Origin: Pontibacter flavimaris
Lineage (GTDB): Bacteria > Bacteroidota > Bacteroidia > Cytophagales > Hymenobacteraceae
Length of the DNA: 64,000 nucleotides
Reading direction: 5' to 3'
NCBI RefSeq assembly: GCF_001907195.1
Contig: NZ_LVWA01000009.1
Location: 62,001 to 126,000, forward strand
Shown: piece by piece, positions 34,114-42,202 of the stretch
Position numbering within the stretch: the stretch's first letter is position 1
How the letters are laid out: every line of letters starts with the position of its first letter
Translations under genes and position numbers: made by a program
The notes under the pieces: generated by a model
Database searches by the model: none
Told to the model about the DNA's origin: nothing
Seen by the model: the letters and a program-made list of their open reading frames with translations, nothing else

Positions 34114-35076
34114 CTATGCCTTTTCAGTATAGGTGGAGGCTTCCTGCAACTGCTGCATGTCTGCTTCGCTCAGTGCTACCTGGGTGGCTTCGGTAAAGGC
34201 CTGTACGTGCTTGCTTTTGGTGGCGCTGGCAATAGGGGCCGTAACCAAGGGATTGTGCAGAAGCCAGGCCAGGGCAATACCGGCCTGCGAGGCTTTGTGC
34301 TTCCCGGCCAGTGCATCCAGGGCAGCCAGAATGCGCCTACCCCGCTCATCCAGGTACTTCTTCACGCCTCCTCCGCGCACGCTTTTATCCAGGTCGTCTG
34401 CACTGCGGTACTTGCCGGACAGAAAGCCGCTCGCCAGCGAGGAATACGTGATCACCCCCAGGCCCTCTTCTTGGCAGATAGGGGCAACTCCTTGCTCATA
34501 CTCCTGGCGGTCGTACAGGTTATAGCCCGGCTGAAACACCTCGTAGCGCGGCAGGCCCTGCGCCCTGCTGGCTTCAAGCGAGGCCCGCAGCCGCTCCGGC
34601 GAGAGGTTGGAGGCACCAATGTACCGTACTTTCCCGGCTTCTATCAGCTTCTGATACGCACGAAGGGTTTCCTCCACCGGAGTCTTGTCATCGTCCCAGT
34701 GGGTAAAGTATAAGTCAATGTGGTCTGTCTGCAGTCTTCTCAGCGAGTCTTCGGCTGCTTTCAGGATATGCTTCTCCGAGATATCCTTATGGCCCTGGCC
34801 CATATCCGAGCCGACCTTCGTGATCAGCACGACCTTGTCCCGGTTGCCGCGCTCCTTCATCCAATTGCCGATAATGGCCTCAGACTCGCCTCCCTTATTG
34901 CCTTCGGCCCAGCGCGAGTAGACATCGGCCGTGTCGATGGTGTTAAAACCAGCCTCCAGCACTTCGTCCAAAATGCCGTGAGACGCTCGTTCGTTCAGTG
35001 TCCAACCGAAAACGTTGGCTCCTACTACAATCGGCGATGTGTTTAGATCGGTGTTTCCTAGCTTTCTTTTATCCAT
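34114..35076 (-). CDS. Aldo/keto reductase
   Basis: A 320-residue NADPH-dependent oxidoreductase of the AKR (YajO/AKR11-13-like) group with a TIM-barrel fold. Seen: opening MDKRKLGNTDLNTSPIVVGAN, catalytic Asp/Tyr in FNTIDTADVYSRW (near 50), Lys in VLITKVGSDMG, His/Trp in LYFTHWDDDKTP, and the coenzyme-binding end ITYSSLASGFLSGKYR plus PIASATKSKHVQ. The ATG at 35076 starts right at the family N-terminus; the frame is open up to 35337, but that extension lies in palindromic repeats and is rejected. Physiological substrate unknown. Confidence 0.92.
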   Translation of the reverse strand: MDKRKLGNTDLNTSPIVVGANVFGWTLNERASHGILDEVLEAGFNTIDTADVYSRWAEGNKGGESEAIIGNWMKERGNRDKVVLITKVGSDMGQGHKDISEKHILKAAEDSLRRLQTDHIDLYFTHWDDDKTPVEETLRAYQKLIEAGKVRYIGASNLSPERLRASLEASRAQGLPRYEVFQPGYNLYDRQEYEQGVAPICQEEGLGVITYSSLASGFLSGKYRSADDLDKSVRGGGVKKYLDERGRRILAALDALAGKHKASQAGIALAWLLHNPLVTAPIASATKSKHVQAFTEATQVALSEADMQQLQEASTYTEKA

Positions 35077-35230
35077 GGTGCTTTTGTTTGATGTGTGATT
35101 TGGTGCTCTGGTATAAAAGCTGCTCAGGTGGTAAATGTTTACTACCGCCGGCGGATTCTTGTCTTTTGCGCGAGGGGAGCCTGCTTTTACTTCTTCCAAA
35201 GTATAATTCCATAGCTGCTGTTCTTGCGCG

Positions 35231-35354
35231 GACAGGTCGCGACCTGTCCCGACAAGTATAAACCCACTCCTGCCACCTGAGAGGAGAATCATACGCCCTT
35301 CTTCCCTGTCATCTCGAATTCTAAAGAGATCTCTCACTACGTTCGAGATGACAG
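35231..35354. repeat. Two palindromic repeat units
   Basis: gacaggtcgcgacctgtc at 35231-35248 is a perfect 18-bp palindrome; a related form sits near 59208. From 35306 to 35354 an outer pair ctgtcatctcga / tcgagatgacag frames an inner agagatctct unit; a longer relative is at about 59075-59150. Both pairs recur together, again next to the long intergenic repeat. Confidence 0.65.
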
Positions 35355-35362
35355 CAAGGCTG

Positions 35363-35713
35363 TAGCTATCAAACTAATACCCAGTCCTTGGGTTCAGCGC
35401 CTTGTGAGATCCGGTGCCCTGCAAGGGCAGCGCCCTGGCGCAGGAGGGAACACAGCGCGATGCCTGAGAGAGTTTACCCCGAAGCATTTCGGGGAGCCCT
35501 CTCGGGCTTGAGAGTACCAATGTCAGAAATGAAACGGTAGGCTTATGTGAACTAGAGGATCAGCGGTGTTTTGAAAGTATAGCTTGGTTTAGGTTGAAGG
35601 AAGCGGAGGCTAAAAAAGTATAAAGTATAGCAAGTATAAAGTATAGCCAAAGTATAAAAAGGCACAAGCGGACGCCCCCAAATGCTCTGGGCCTTTCAGC
35701 TTGCGCCAGCAGA
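35363..35713 (+). repeat. Long intergenic repeat, copy B (with two nested insertions)
   Basis: Same block order as copy A (18247-18556). Differences: about 20-25 bases carrying the palindrome ccccgaagcatttcgggg interrupt the gagccctctcggg stem (about 35471-35494); a 25-base unit of related sequence (cccaaatgctctggg core, 35676-35700) splits the H1 palindrome at its centre; and an array of AAGTATA motifs (about 35609-35660) lies before H1 where copy A has none. Confidence 0.72.
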
Positions 35714-35770
35714 AGTATGGCAAAGTATAAATCGACAAGTATAAAAGTATAGCTGAAGTATAAAAGTAGG
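35609..35770. repeat. AAGTATA array
   Basis: About ten AAGTATA units in 160 bases, nearly all in one orientation, spaced 9-20 bases apart (for example aaagtataaagtatagc). It starts inside copy B of the long repeat and continues beyond it. The rest of the gap to 36021 holds no gene. Confidence 0.75.
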
Positions 35771-35961
35771 CTCAGCGGTCCAGCCGGGTTGCAACCCCGA
35801 CGCCATCGCAGGATACAAGTTTGGTAGCTTGTTCTATAGAAAAATGCAGGTATAAGTTAACACTTCCACATACATCGCAACTTAGGTTCTATACTATGCA
35901 ACCTTGCCGCTTGCCTCTCTCGTGGCTACGCTGCCGCAGCCGGAGGCTCAGGACAAAAAAA

Positions 35962-35994
35962 TATCCCCCTGCAACCAGAGGCTGCAGGGGGATA
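35962..35994 (-). terminator. Terminator of typA
   Basis: Perfect 12-bp stem tatccccctgca/tgcagggggata with 9-nt loop and a T run on the minus strand, 28 bases behind the stop. Confidence 0.88.
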
Positions 35995-36021
35995 AGTATA
36001 ATTATTTATACTTGCTAAAGG

Positions 36022-37827
36022 CTACGAATCCACTCTGGCCATGCGGTTACGCTCGTTCTCGTCGAGGTAGATCTTGCGCATGCGCAGGCTCTTGGGCGTC
36101 ACCTCCAGGTACTCATCCTTCTGAATGTACTCCATGGCCTCCTCCAGCGAGAAGTTCTTGGCCGGGGCGATCTTGGCGTTGTCATCTGAGCCGGAAGCCC
36201 GCATGTTGGTCAGCTTCTTGCCTTTCTGGATGTTCACCGTGATATCGTTCTGGCGGTTGTGCTCGCCAATTACCTGGCCCATGTATACATCCACGCCCGG
36301 ATCAACGAAGAACACGCCTCTATCCTGCAGCTTGTCGATAGAATAAGCCGTACCAGGGCCGGTTTCCATAGAGATGATGGAGCCGTTGTTACGACCCGGG
36401 ATAGGGCCTTTGAACGGCTCATAGCTCTGGAAGCGGTGGTTCATGATCGCCTCACCAGCCGTGGCTGTGAGCACGTTGTTACGAAGGCCGATCAGACCGC
36501 GCGCCGGAATGTTGAACTCCAGGTGCTGCAGGTCTCCCTTTGGCTCCATAATAGAAAGCTCACCCTTGCGCATCGACACCAGCTCGATAACTTTACCGGC
36601 CGTTTCCTCCGGAACGTCTACCACCAGGTGCTCGATTGGCTCGTGGCGTACGCCGTCTATTTCTTTAAAGATTACCTGCGGCTGACCAACCTGAAGCTCA
36701 TAGCCCTCGCGGCGCATGGTTTCGATCAGTACAGACAAGTGCAGGATACCACGGCCGAATACCAGGAAGGAGTCCTCGCGGTCGGTTTCCTGTACGCGCA
36801 GGGCCAGGTTTTTCTCCGTTTCCTTGAACAGACGGTCGCGCAGGTGGCGCGAAGTCACGAACTTGCCCTCTTTGCCGAAGAAAGGAGAGTTGTTGATCGT
36901 GAACAGCATGTTCATCGTCGGCTCGTCGATAGCGATACGGGTAAGCGGCTCGGGGTTCTCCGCGTCAGCGATCGTGTCGCCAATGTCGAAGCCCTCGATA
37001 CCTGTCACGGCGCAGATCTCGCCGGCAGACACTTCCTGAACGGATTTCTTGCCCAGGCCTTCGAATACCTGAAGCTCCTTGATACGGCCTTTCTTGATGG
37101 AGCCGTCTGCTTTGCAAAGGGAGATCGGCATGCCCTCCTTCAGTGTTCCGCGGTGCACGCGGCCCACCGCGATACGACCCACGAAAGAAGAGTAGTCCAG
37201 GGACGTGATCTGCATCTGCGGCGTACCTTCGCGGTAAGGCGCAGGCGGGATCACATCAATGATGGCGTCCAGCAGCGGCGTGATGTCGGTGGTTGGCTTT
37301 GTCCAGTCGGTGCTCATCCAGCCCTGCTTCGAGGAGCCGTACAGCGTGGTGAAGTCCAGCTGGTCTTCTGAGGCGTCCAGGTTGAACATCAGGTCGAACA
37401 CCTGCTCGTGCACCTCGTCGGGGCGGCAGTTTTCCTTGTCCACTTTATTTACCACCACAATCGGCTTCAGGCCCAGCTGTATCGCCTTGCCCAGCACGAA
37501 GCGGGTCTGCGGCATGGCGCCCTCAAAGGCGTCCACCAGCAGCAGTACCCCGTCGGCCATTTTCAGCACGCGCTCCACCTCGCCACCGAAGTCGGCGTGA
37601 CCAGGCGTGTCAATTACATTGATCTTAACACCCTTATAGCGAACCGACACGTTCTTAGAAACGATCGTGATACCACGCTCGCGCTCCAGGTCGTTGTTGT
37701 CCAGAATAAGGTCGTCAAACTGCTGGTGCTCAGAGAATAGCTTGGAAGCATGGATGATCTTGTCCACAAGCGTCGTCTTGCCGTGGTCTACGTGTGCGAT
37801 GATCGCAATATTTCGAATATTTTGCAT
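36022..37827 (-). CDS. typA: Translational GTPase TypA/BipA
   Basis: A 601-residue ribosome-associated GTPase related to EF-G, important for 50S assembly and growth under stress. Seen: G1 AHVDHGKTTLVDK (11-23), switch I with ERGITI, G3 DTPGHADFGGEVER (near 74), G4 NKVD (near 128), then domain II, and the BipA-specific C-terminal region with ARGLIGLRNNVLTATAGEA and NKEVTVNI-like NDITVNIQKGKKLTNMRASGSD (given as parts). Length is normal. It has its own promoter and terminator and contains no AAGTATA motif in 1.8 kb. Confidence 0.96.
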   Translation of the reverse strand: MQNIRNIAIIAHVDHGKTTLVDKIIHASKLFSEHQQFDDLILDNNDLERERGITIVSKNVSVRYKGVKINVIDTPGHADFGGEVERVLKMADGVLLLVDAFEGAMPQTRFVLGKAIQLGLKPIVVVNKVDKENCRPDEVHEQVFDLMFNLDASEDQLDFTTLYGSSKQGWMSTDWTKPTTDITPLLDAIIDVIPPAPYREGTPQMQITSLDYSSFVGRIAVGRVHRGTLKEGMPISLCKADGSIKKGRIKELQVFEGLGKKSVQEVSAGEICAVTGIEGFDIGDTIADAENPEPLTRIAIDEPTMNMLFTINNSPFFGKEGKFVTSRHLRDRLFKETEKNLALRVQETDREDSFLVFGRGILHLSVLIETMRREGYELQVGQPQVIFKEIDGVRHEPIEHLVVDVPEETAGKVIELVSMRKGELSIMEPKGDLQHLEFNIPARGLIGLRNNVLTATAGEAIMNHRFQSYEPFKGPIPGRNNGSIISMETGPGTAYSIDKLQDRGVFFVDPGVDVYMGQVIGEHNRQNDITVNIQKGKKLTNMRASGSDDNAKIAPAKNFSLEEAMEYIQKDEYLEVTPKSLRMRKIYLDENERNRMARVDS

Positions 37828-37847
37828 TGAATAGGTTTTTCGAGCCG

Positions 37848-37855
37848 CAAAAGTA
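37848..37855 (-). promoter_or_regulatory. -7 promoter element of typA
   Basis: Minus strand TACTTTTG matches TAnnTTTG, about 21 bases before the ATG. Confidence 0.6.
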
Positions 37856-38049
37856 CTAAAAAGGCTTCAGACTTTCACTAGGTACCTCGAAATAAACAGG
37901 TTATAGTTGTATTAAATTTATTCTGCGGTGGCCGGAGCTGCTACAGGCTATGGGGCAAACATTTTCTTGTTATACTTTGTTTCCTAGAGAGTTAGGAAAT
38001 TTTTAACGTATACAGGAGAGGGGCAAGCTTTTTGCCTGCCGAAACAAGT

Positions 38050-38592
38050 ATGAAAATGATCCCGATATTTTTTTTGATCACCCTGCTGCACCTGTCGGCC
38101 TGCAACCAGCAGGAACCCGGTGCGGCGTTTATGCTGGCCGGCGATGAGCCGCTGGATAAAGCGCTAAAGGCCGAGCTGGCGGACCCGGCCCTGCAGGACA
38201 CCGTGGTGAAAACGGAGGCGGAGTGGCGCAAGCAGCTCACGCCGGAGCAGTATTACGTGCTGCGGCAGGAGGGAACCGAGCGCGCCTTTGACAACAAGTA
38301 TAACAGCAACAAGAAGAAGGGCGTTTACTACTGCGCCGCCTGCGGCAATCCCCTGTTCAGCTCCGGCACCAAGTTCGAGTCGGGCACCGGCTGGCCCAGC
38401 TTTTACGCGCCCATTGCCCGAAAGCAGGTGAAAGAGGTGGAGGACAGGTCGTTTCCGGGGGAGGTGCGCACCGAGGTGGAATGCGCCCGCTGCGGCTCCC
38501 ACATCGGCCACGTGTTTGAGGACGGACCCAAACCCACCGGCCTGCGCTACTGCCTCAACTCGGCGGCGCTCAGTTTCAGGGAGAAGAAGTGA
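38050..38592 (+). CDS. msrB: Lipoprotein methionine-R-sulfoxide reductase
   Basis: A 180-residue MsrB with an N-terminal lipoprotein signal ([15 protein letters not shown], Cys near 19), so it should repair oxidised methionine in envelope proteins, not cytoplasmic ones. Seen: [19 protein letters not shown], zinc pairs CAACG and [15 protein letters not shown], the [10 protein letters not shown] motif and catalytic Cys in [11 protein letters not shown]. All catalytic residues are present. ATG 38050 is chosen over TTG 38032 because it begins the signal peptide directly. Confidence 0.93.
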   Translation: MKMIPIFFLITLLHLSACNQQEPGAAFMLAGDEPLDKALKAELADPALQDTVVKTEAEWRKQLTPEQYYVLRQEGTERAFDNKYNSNKKKGVYYCAACGNPLFSSGTKFESGTGWPSFYAPIARKQVKEVEDRSFPGEVRTEVECARCGSHIGHVFEDGPKPTGLRYCLNSAALSFREKK

Positions 38593-38601
38593 GGTTGATA
38601 T

Positions 38602-38742
38602 ATCGTTATTCGTTTTTTGTTGATCGTTGTTCGATATCGTCCGAAGTAAGGTTTGCACAGTAGGGTTTATTCGGGGATGCTATCATGCTAGCGAATTACA
38701 AACCATTATCCAGCCTCCCATTAACGAACAACGAATAACGAT
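38602..38742. repeat. Inverted repeat of CGTTATTCG type
   Basis: Arms atcgttattcgtt (38602-38614) and aacgaataacgat (38730-38742) are perfect 13-bp complements; a second pair cgttgttcg/cgaacaacg lies inside. Similar sequence (cgaataacggataacgaacaac) flanks rplY-prs at about 48740-48806. Confidence 0.6.
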
Positions 38743-38790
38743 CAGCTATCCTCTGCCGTACTCTAACTCTGAACCAAACAAAACAGAACG

Positions 38791-39060
38791 ATGGAAGAGC
38801 TACATTCAGAAGCTGAAAATATAGAGAACACCGCACAGTGCATCATCGACGCCTTTAAGCAGTTTGAGGTGCGCGAAGGCAGCGTACTGCCCTACCAGCA
38901 GCTGTATCCCTACCTGCAGGAACGCTACCCGCACTACAAGGATGTGCAGAAGGAGGCGGAGCATCACCTGGCAAAGGAAGGCTACATCAATCCCGCCCCG
39001 GAGGGCCTGATGCTGACGCAGGTGGGGCATGAGCACGTATGGGGCGAAAACAACCAGTAA
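38791..39060 (+). CDS. Small conserved hypothetical protein, possible winged helix
   Basis: An 89-residue acidic protein. Helical N-terminal part (ENTAQCIIDAFKQFEV), then LPYQQLYPYLQERYPHYKD, a further helix and a hairpin-like GYINPAPEGLMLTQVGHEHVW. The helix-helix-helix-hairpin order looks like a small winged-helix domain, but the recognition helix is acidic, so a protein-protein role is as likely as DNA binding. It stands alone. I do not know the family. Confidence 0.7.
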   Translation: MEELHSEAENIENTAQCIIDAFKQFEVREGSVLPYQQLYPYLQERYPHYKDVQKEAEHHLAKEGYINPAPEGLMLTQVGHEHVWGENNQ

Positions 39061-39256
39061 GCACTTAAGCCATTTACCAGAAGTAAAGTATAAAAGCCGC
39101 GCCCAAAGTATAACGCATACTTTGAGCGCGGCTTCTCTTTTGCGGATACGGAATCCATACTTCAGCAGAAGGACAGGCCGTTCAATTTTAGGGAACTTGC
39201 GCTGCGTTTCCGGTTTGGCGCGTATACTTTAAGTATAAACCACAGCCGCTGAACAG

Positions 39257-39598
39257 ATGCACAAGTATAAACTATATGGACTAAGTATGGCCCTGGCAAG
39301 TATGGCGGCCTGCACCTCGCTGAGCGAGGGACAGGAGAGCCTGCCGCCGGGCCCCTCAAACGAGCGGGTGACGCTCCGCCATAATCCGGCGCAAACGCTG
39401 CGCGACCGCATGGACAACCAGGCCAGCGAGATCAACCGGAAACGCAACATAGAGCAGTTCGACAGCAACAGCCCGGCCATGACGCCAAACACCCTGCGTC
39501 CGCAGCAGCTGCCCCACGCCCCCGTTGATTCCTCGCGGCACAACATCTATTGGCCATTGCCGCCGGCGCAGCCGCTGCCTCCCGTTATCGATCAGTAA
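39257..39598 (+). CDS. Small hypothetical lipoprotein
   Basis: A 113-residue exported protein with a lipobox-like MALASMAACTS (Cys near 19), then a Pro/Asn/Arg-rich, probably disordered body with no domain I recognise. The first codons contain AAGTATA motifs. A terminator follows directly behind the stop. Probably specific to close relatives; envelope location is inferred from the signal. Confidence 0.65.
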   Translation: MHKYKLYGLSMALASMAACTSLSEGQESLPPGPSNERVTLRHNPAQTLRDRMDNQASEINRKRNIEQFDSNSPAMTPNTLRPQQLPHAPVDSSRHNIYWPLPPAQPLPPVIDQ

Positions 39599-39634
39599 AA
39601 AAGGCCCGGCTATACTTGTAGCGGGGCCTTTTTT
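39597..39634. terminator. Bidirectional terminator between two small genes
   Basis: Perfect 11-bp stem aaaaaaggccc/gggcctttttt with a loop containing TATACTT. It serves the lipoprotein gene on the plus strand and the charged small gene on the minus strand. Confidence 0.8.
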
Positions 39635-39654
39635 GCAGTTGAGGGAGCAGGGCG

Positions 39655-39888
39655 TTACTTTTTCTTCTTGCCCCGGCTCACATCCTCCGGCTTCTGGTCA
39701 TCGCCCAGGTGCAGGTCGTCCGGCTCCAGGTCCACGTACACTTCATTCTCCGGCGGCGTGTTCTCCGATTCCCGGTCTGTTCCCCTGGGCGAGGGGTTTT
39801 TGGTTACCTTGTTCTCATGGTCCCGCTTCCCCAGGTTCTCCCCGTCGTCTCTCCTCGATTTTTCGCTATCGTTATGCTTCATAAACAA
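39655..39888 (-). CDS. Small highly charged hypothetical protein
   Basis: A 77-residue protein made mostly of Asp, Glu, Lys, Arg, Asn and Pro (SEKSRRDDGENLGKRDH, then PPENEVYVDLEPDDLHLG), ending in RGKKKK. It is almost certainly disordered. A start two codons later (MKHNDSEK) is possible. Coding is supported by codon-wise bias and its own terminator; function unknown. A spurious frame cannot be fully excluded. Confidence 0.55.
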   Translation of the reverse strand: MFMKHNDSEKSRRDDGENLGKRDHENKVTKNPSPRGTDRESENTPPENEVYVDLEPDDLHLGDDQKPEDVSRGKKKK

Positions 39889-39998
39889 GTATAGGTTAAG
39901 GTGATGCTTTATACTTACGGAAAAATGAAGCGTAAGTCATAGCAGGAAGCTGATTTTGCCAATTGCCGGGGAGGCGCGGCGCAATCGCGCCGGATTCG

Positions 39999-40006
39999 TA
40001 TATTTG
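39999..40006 (+). promoter_or_regulatory. -7 promoter element of metG
   Basis: TATATTTG matches TAnnTTTG, 18 bases before the metG ATG, so the leader is very short. Confidence 0.65.
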
Positions 40007-40023
40007 CACCTATAAGACGAAAC

Positions 40024-42066
40024 ATGACCACTACACCAAAACGCTATACTGTTACGGCAGCCTTGCCGTACGCCAACGGACCTGTTCACATCGGGCACCT
40101 GGCCGGGGTATACCTGCCAGCCGATATCTATGTGCGCTACCTGCGCCTGCAGGGCCGCGACGTGAAGTTTATCTGCGGCTCCGATGAACACGGCGTGCCG
40201 ATCACGATACGCGCTAAAAAAGAAGGCATTACCCCGCAGCAGGCCGTGGATAAGTACCACGAGCTGATCAAGCAATCGTTTGCTGATTTCAATGTCTCCT
40301 TTGATATCTACGACCGCACCTCCTCTAAAATTCACGCTGAAACAGCAGGCGGCTTTTTCAAGAAGCTCTACAACGATGGAAAGTTCATTGAGCAGACCAC
40401 GCAGCAGTACTACGACGAAAAGGCACAGCAATTCCTGGCCGACCGCTACATCGTGGGCACCTGCCCCAAGTGCGGCAACGAGAACGCCTACGGCGACCAG
40501 TGCGAGAACTGCGGCACCTCACTGAACGCCACTGACCTGATCAACCCGAAAAGCACGCTGAGCGGCGCGGTGCCGGTGATGCGCGAGACAAAGCACTGGT
40601 ACCTGCCCCTGAACGAATATGAGGCCTGGCTACGCGAGTGGATTGTGGAAGGCCACAAAGGTGACTGGAAGCCAAATGTGTACGGGCAATGCAAATCGTG
40701 GATAGACCAGGGCCTGCAGCCGCGCGCCGTAACCCGCGACCTGGACTGGGGCGTGCCGGTGCCGGTGGAGGGGGCCGAAGGCAAAGTGCTGTACGTGTGG
40801 TTTGATGCGCCGATCGGCTATATTTCGGCCACCAAAGCGCTTACGGATGATTGGGAGAAGTACTGGAAAGATGCGGATACCAAGCTGGTGCACTTTATCG
40901 GCAAGGATAACATCGTGTTCCACTGCATCATCTTCCCGGCCATGCTCAAGGCGCACGGCGATTTTATACTTCCGGATAACGTGCCGGCCAATGAGTTTTT
41001 GAATCTGGAGGGCGATAAGATCTCCACCTCGCGCAACTGGGCCGTGTGGCTGCACGAGTACCTGCAGGACTTCCCGGGCAAGGGCGACGTGCTGCGGTAT
41101 ACCTTGTGCGCCAACGCGCCCGAGACCAAAGACAACGACTTCACCTGGAAGGACTACCAGGCCCGCAACAACAACGAGCTGCTGGCTATACTCGGTAACT
41201 TCATTAACCGCGCGGTGGTGCTTACCCAGAAATACTACGAGGGTGCCGTGCCTGCCCGTGGCGAACTGACGGACTACGATAAAACGGTGCTGGAGGACCT
41301 GGAGGGCATGCCGATGGTAATCGCTACCTACATTGAGCGCTACCGCTTCCGGGATGCGCTGGGTGAACTGATGAACCTGGCCCGCCTGGGCAACAAGTAC
41401 CTGGCCGACACCGAGCCCTGGAAGCTGATCAAGACAGACCAGGAGCGTGTGAAAACCATCATGAACATCGCGCTGCAGATTTCCGCCAGCCTGGCTATCC
41501 TGATGGAGCCTTTCCTGCCTGAGTCTGCCGAAAAGCTGCGCACGATGCTGAACATGGCGGCGGGCAACAGCTGGTCTGCCGCCGGTGCCGCCGATCTGCT
41601 GAAAGAAGGCCACGTGATCGGTAAACCGGAGCTGCTGTTCGAGAAAGTGGAGGATGCCGCCGTGGAAGCGCAGGTGCAGAAGCTGCTGGACACGAAAAAA
41701 GCAAACGAGGCAGCCAATGCCGTGGTAGCTCCTGCCAAGGAGGACATTACGTTTGATGAGTTCTCCAGAATGGACATCCGCATCGGAACCATACTTACCG
41801 CCGAGAAAGTAGCCAAAACCAAAAAGCTCCTGAAACTCACCATCGACACGGGCCTGGACCAGCGCACGGTGGTAAGCGGTATCGCCGAGTTCTTTAGCCC
41901 GGAGCAGATTATCGGACAGCAGGTAAGCATTCTGGTGAACCTGGCTCCGCGCGAGATCAAGGGCATCACCAGCCAGGGCATGATCCTGATGGCTGAGAAC
42001 GCTGATGGCTCCCTGGCCTTTGTGCAGCCAAGCAAAGAGATCCGGAACGGCGGAACGATTAGCTAG
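40024..42066 (+). CDS. metG: Methionyl-tRNA synthetase
   Basis: A 680-residue class I aminoacyl-tRNA synthetase. Seen: the HIGH motif in [16 protein letters not shown] (about 11-26), a zinc-binding insert with two CxxC pairs ([17 protein letters not shown], near 147-163), [11 protein letters not shown], and [11 protein letters not shown] replacing canonical KMSKS (near 333). After the anticodon-binding helical domain comes a C-terminal EMAP/tRNA-binding OB domain (about 575-680, [15 protein letters not shown]) that promotes dimerisation. Length fits this two-part form. Own promoter with short leader and a terminator. Confidence 0.96.
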   Translation: MTTTPKRYTVTAALPYANGPVHIGHLAGVYLPADIYVRYLRLQGRDVKFICGSDEHGVPITIRAKKEGITPQQAVDKYHELIKQSFADFNVSFDIYDRTSSKIHAETAGGFFKKLYNDGKFIEQTTQQYYDEKAQQFLADRYIVGTCPKCGNENAYGDQCENCGTSLNATDLINPKSTLSGAVPVMRETKHWYLPLNEYEAWLREWIVEGHKGDWKPNVYGQCKSWIDQGLQPRAVTRDLDWGVPVPVEGAEGKVLYVWFDAPIGYISATKALTDDWEKYWKDADTKLVHFIGKDNIVFHCIIFPAMLKAHGDFILPDNVPANEFLNLEGDKISTSRNWAVWLHEYLQDFPGKGDVLRYTLCANAPETKDNDFTWKDYQARNNNELLAILGNFINRAVVLTQKYYEGAVPARGELTDYDKTVLEDLEGMPMVIATYIERYRFRDALGELMNLARLGNKYLADTEPWKLIKTDQERVKTIMNIALQISASLAILMEPFLPESAEKLRTMLNMAAGNSWSAAGAADLLKEGHVIGKPELLFEKVEDAAVEAQVQKLLDTKKANEAANAVVAPAKEDITFDEFSRMDIRIGTILTAEKVAKTKKLLKLTIDTGLDQRTVVSGIAEFFSPEQIIGQQVSILVNLAPREIKGITSQGMILMAENADGSLAFVQPSKEIRNGGTIS

Positions 42067-42121
42067 AAGTATAATCCCCCGAGTATAAACTGCCGCTAAA
42101 GTATAAATAGCCGTTAAAAGT

Positions 42122-42158
42122 AAAAACCTCACCTGCCTGTAAAGCGGGTGAGGTTTTT
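42122..42158 (+). terminator. Terminator of metG
   Basis: Perfect 12-bp stem aaaaacctcacc/ggtgaggttttt with 13-nt loop and T run. Confidence 0.85.
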
Positions 42159-42202
42159 TTATTTTAATGCTGGAGGTGGAGAAGGGACTTCGGGAAGTCG
42201 TT

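Noticed and set aside
35077-35337. N-terminal extension of the aldo/keto reductase frame
   Set aside because: The extra 87 residues are encoded by palindromic repeats and AAGTATA motifs, and the family N-terminus starts exactly at ATG 35076.
35609-35770. CRISPR-like array
   Set aside because: Units are 7-9 bases with irregular spacing of 9-20 bases, with no constant repeats of 24-40 bases, no equal-length spacers and no cas genes.
40630-42132. Long open frame (500 codons) antisense to metG
   Set aside because: It is a shadow frame: His/Gln/Val-rich, no domain, no promoter, and metG on the other strand is certain. Similar long shadows lie opposite fbp (16673-17683), typA (36259-37371) and purL (50761-51798).
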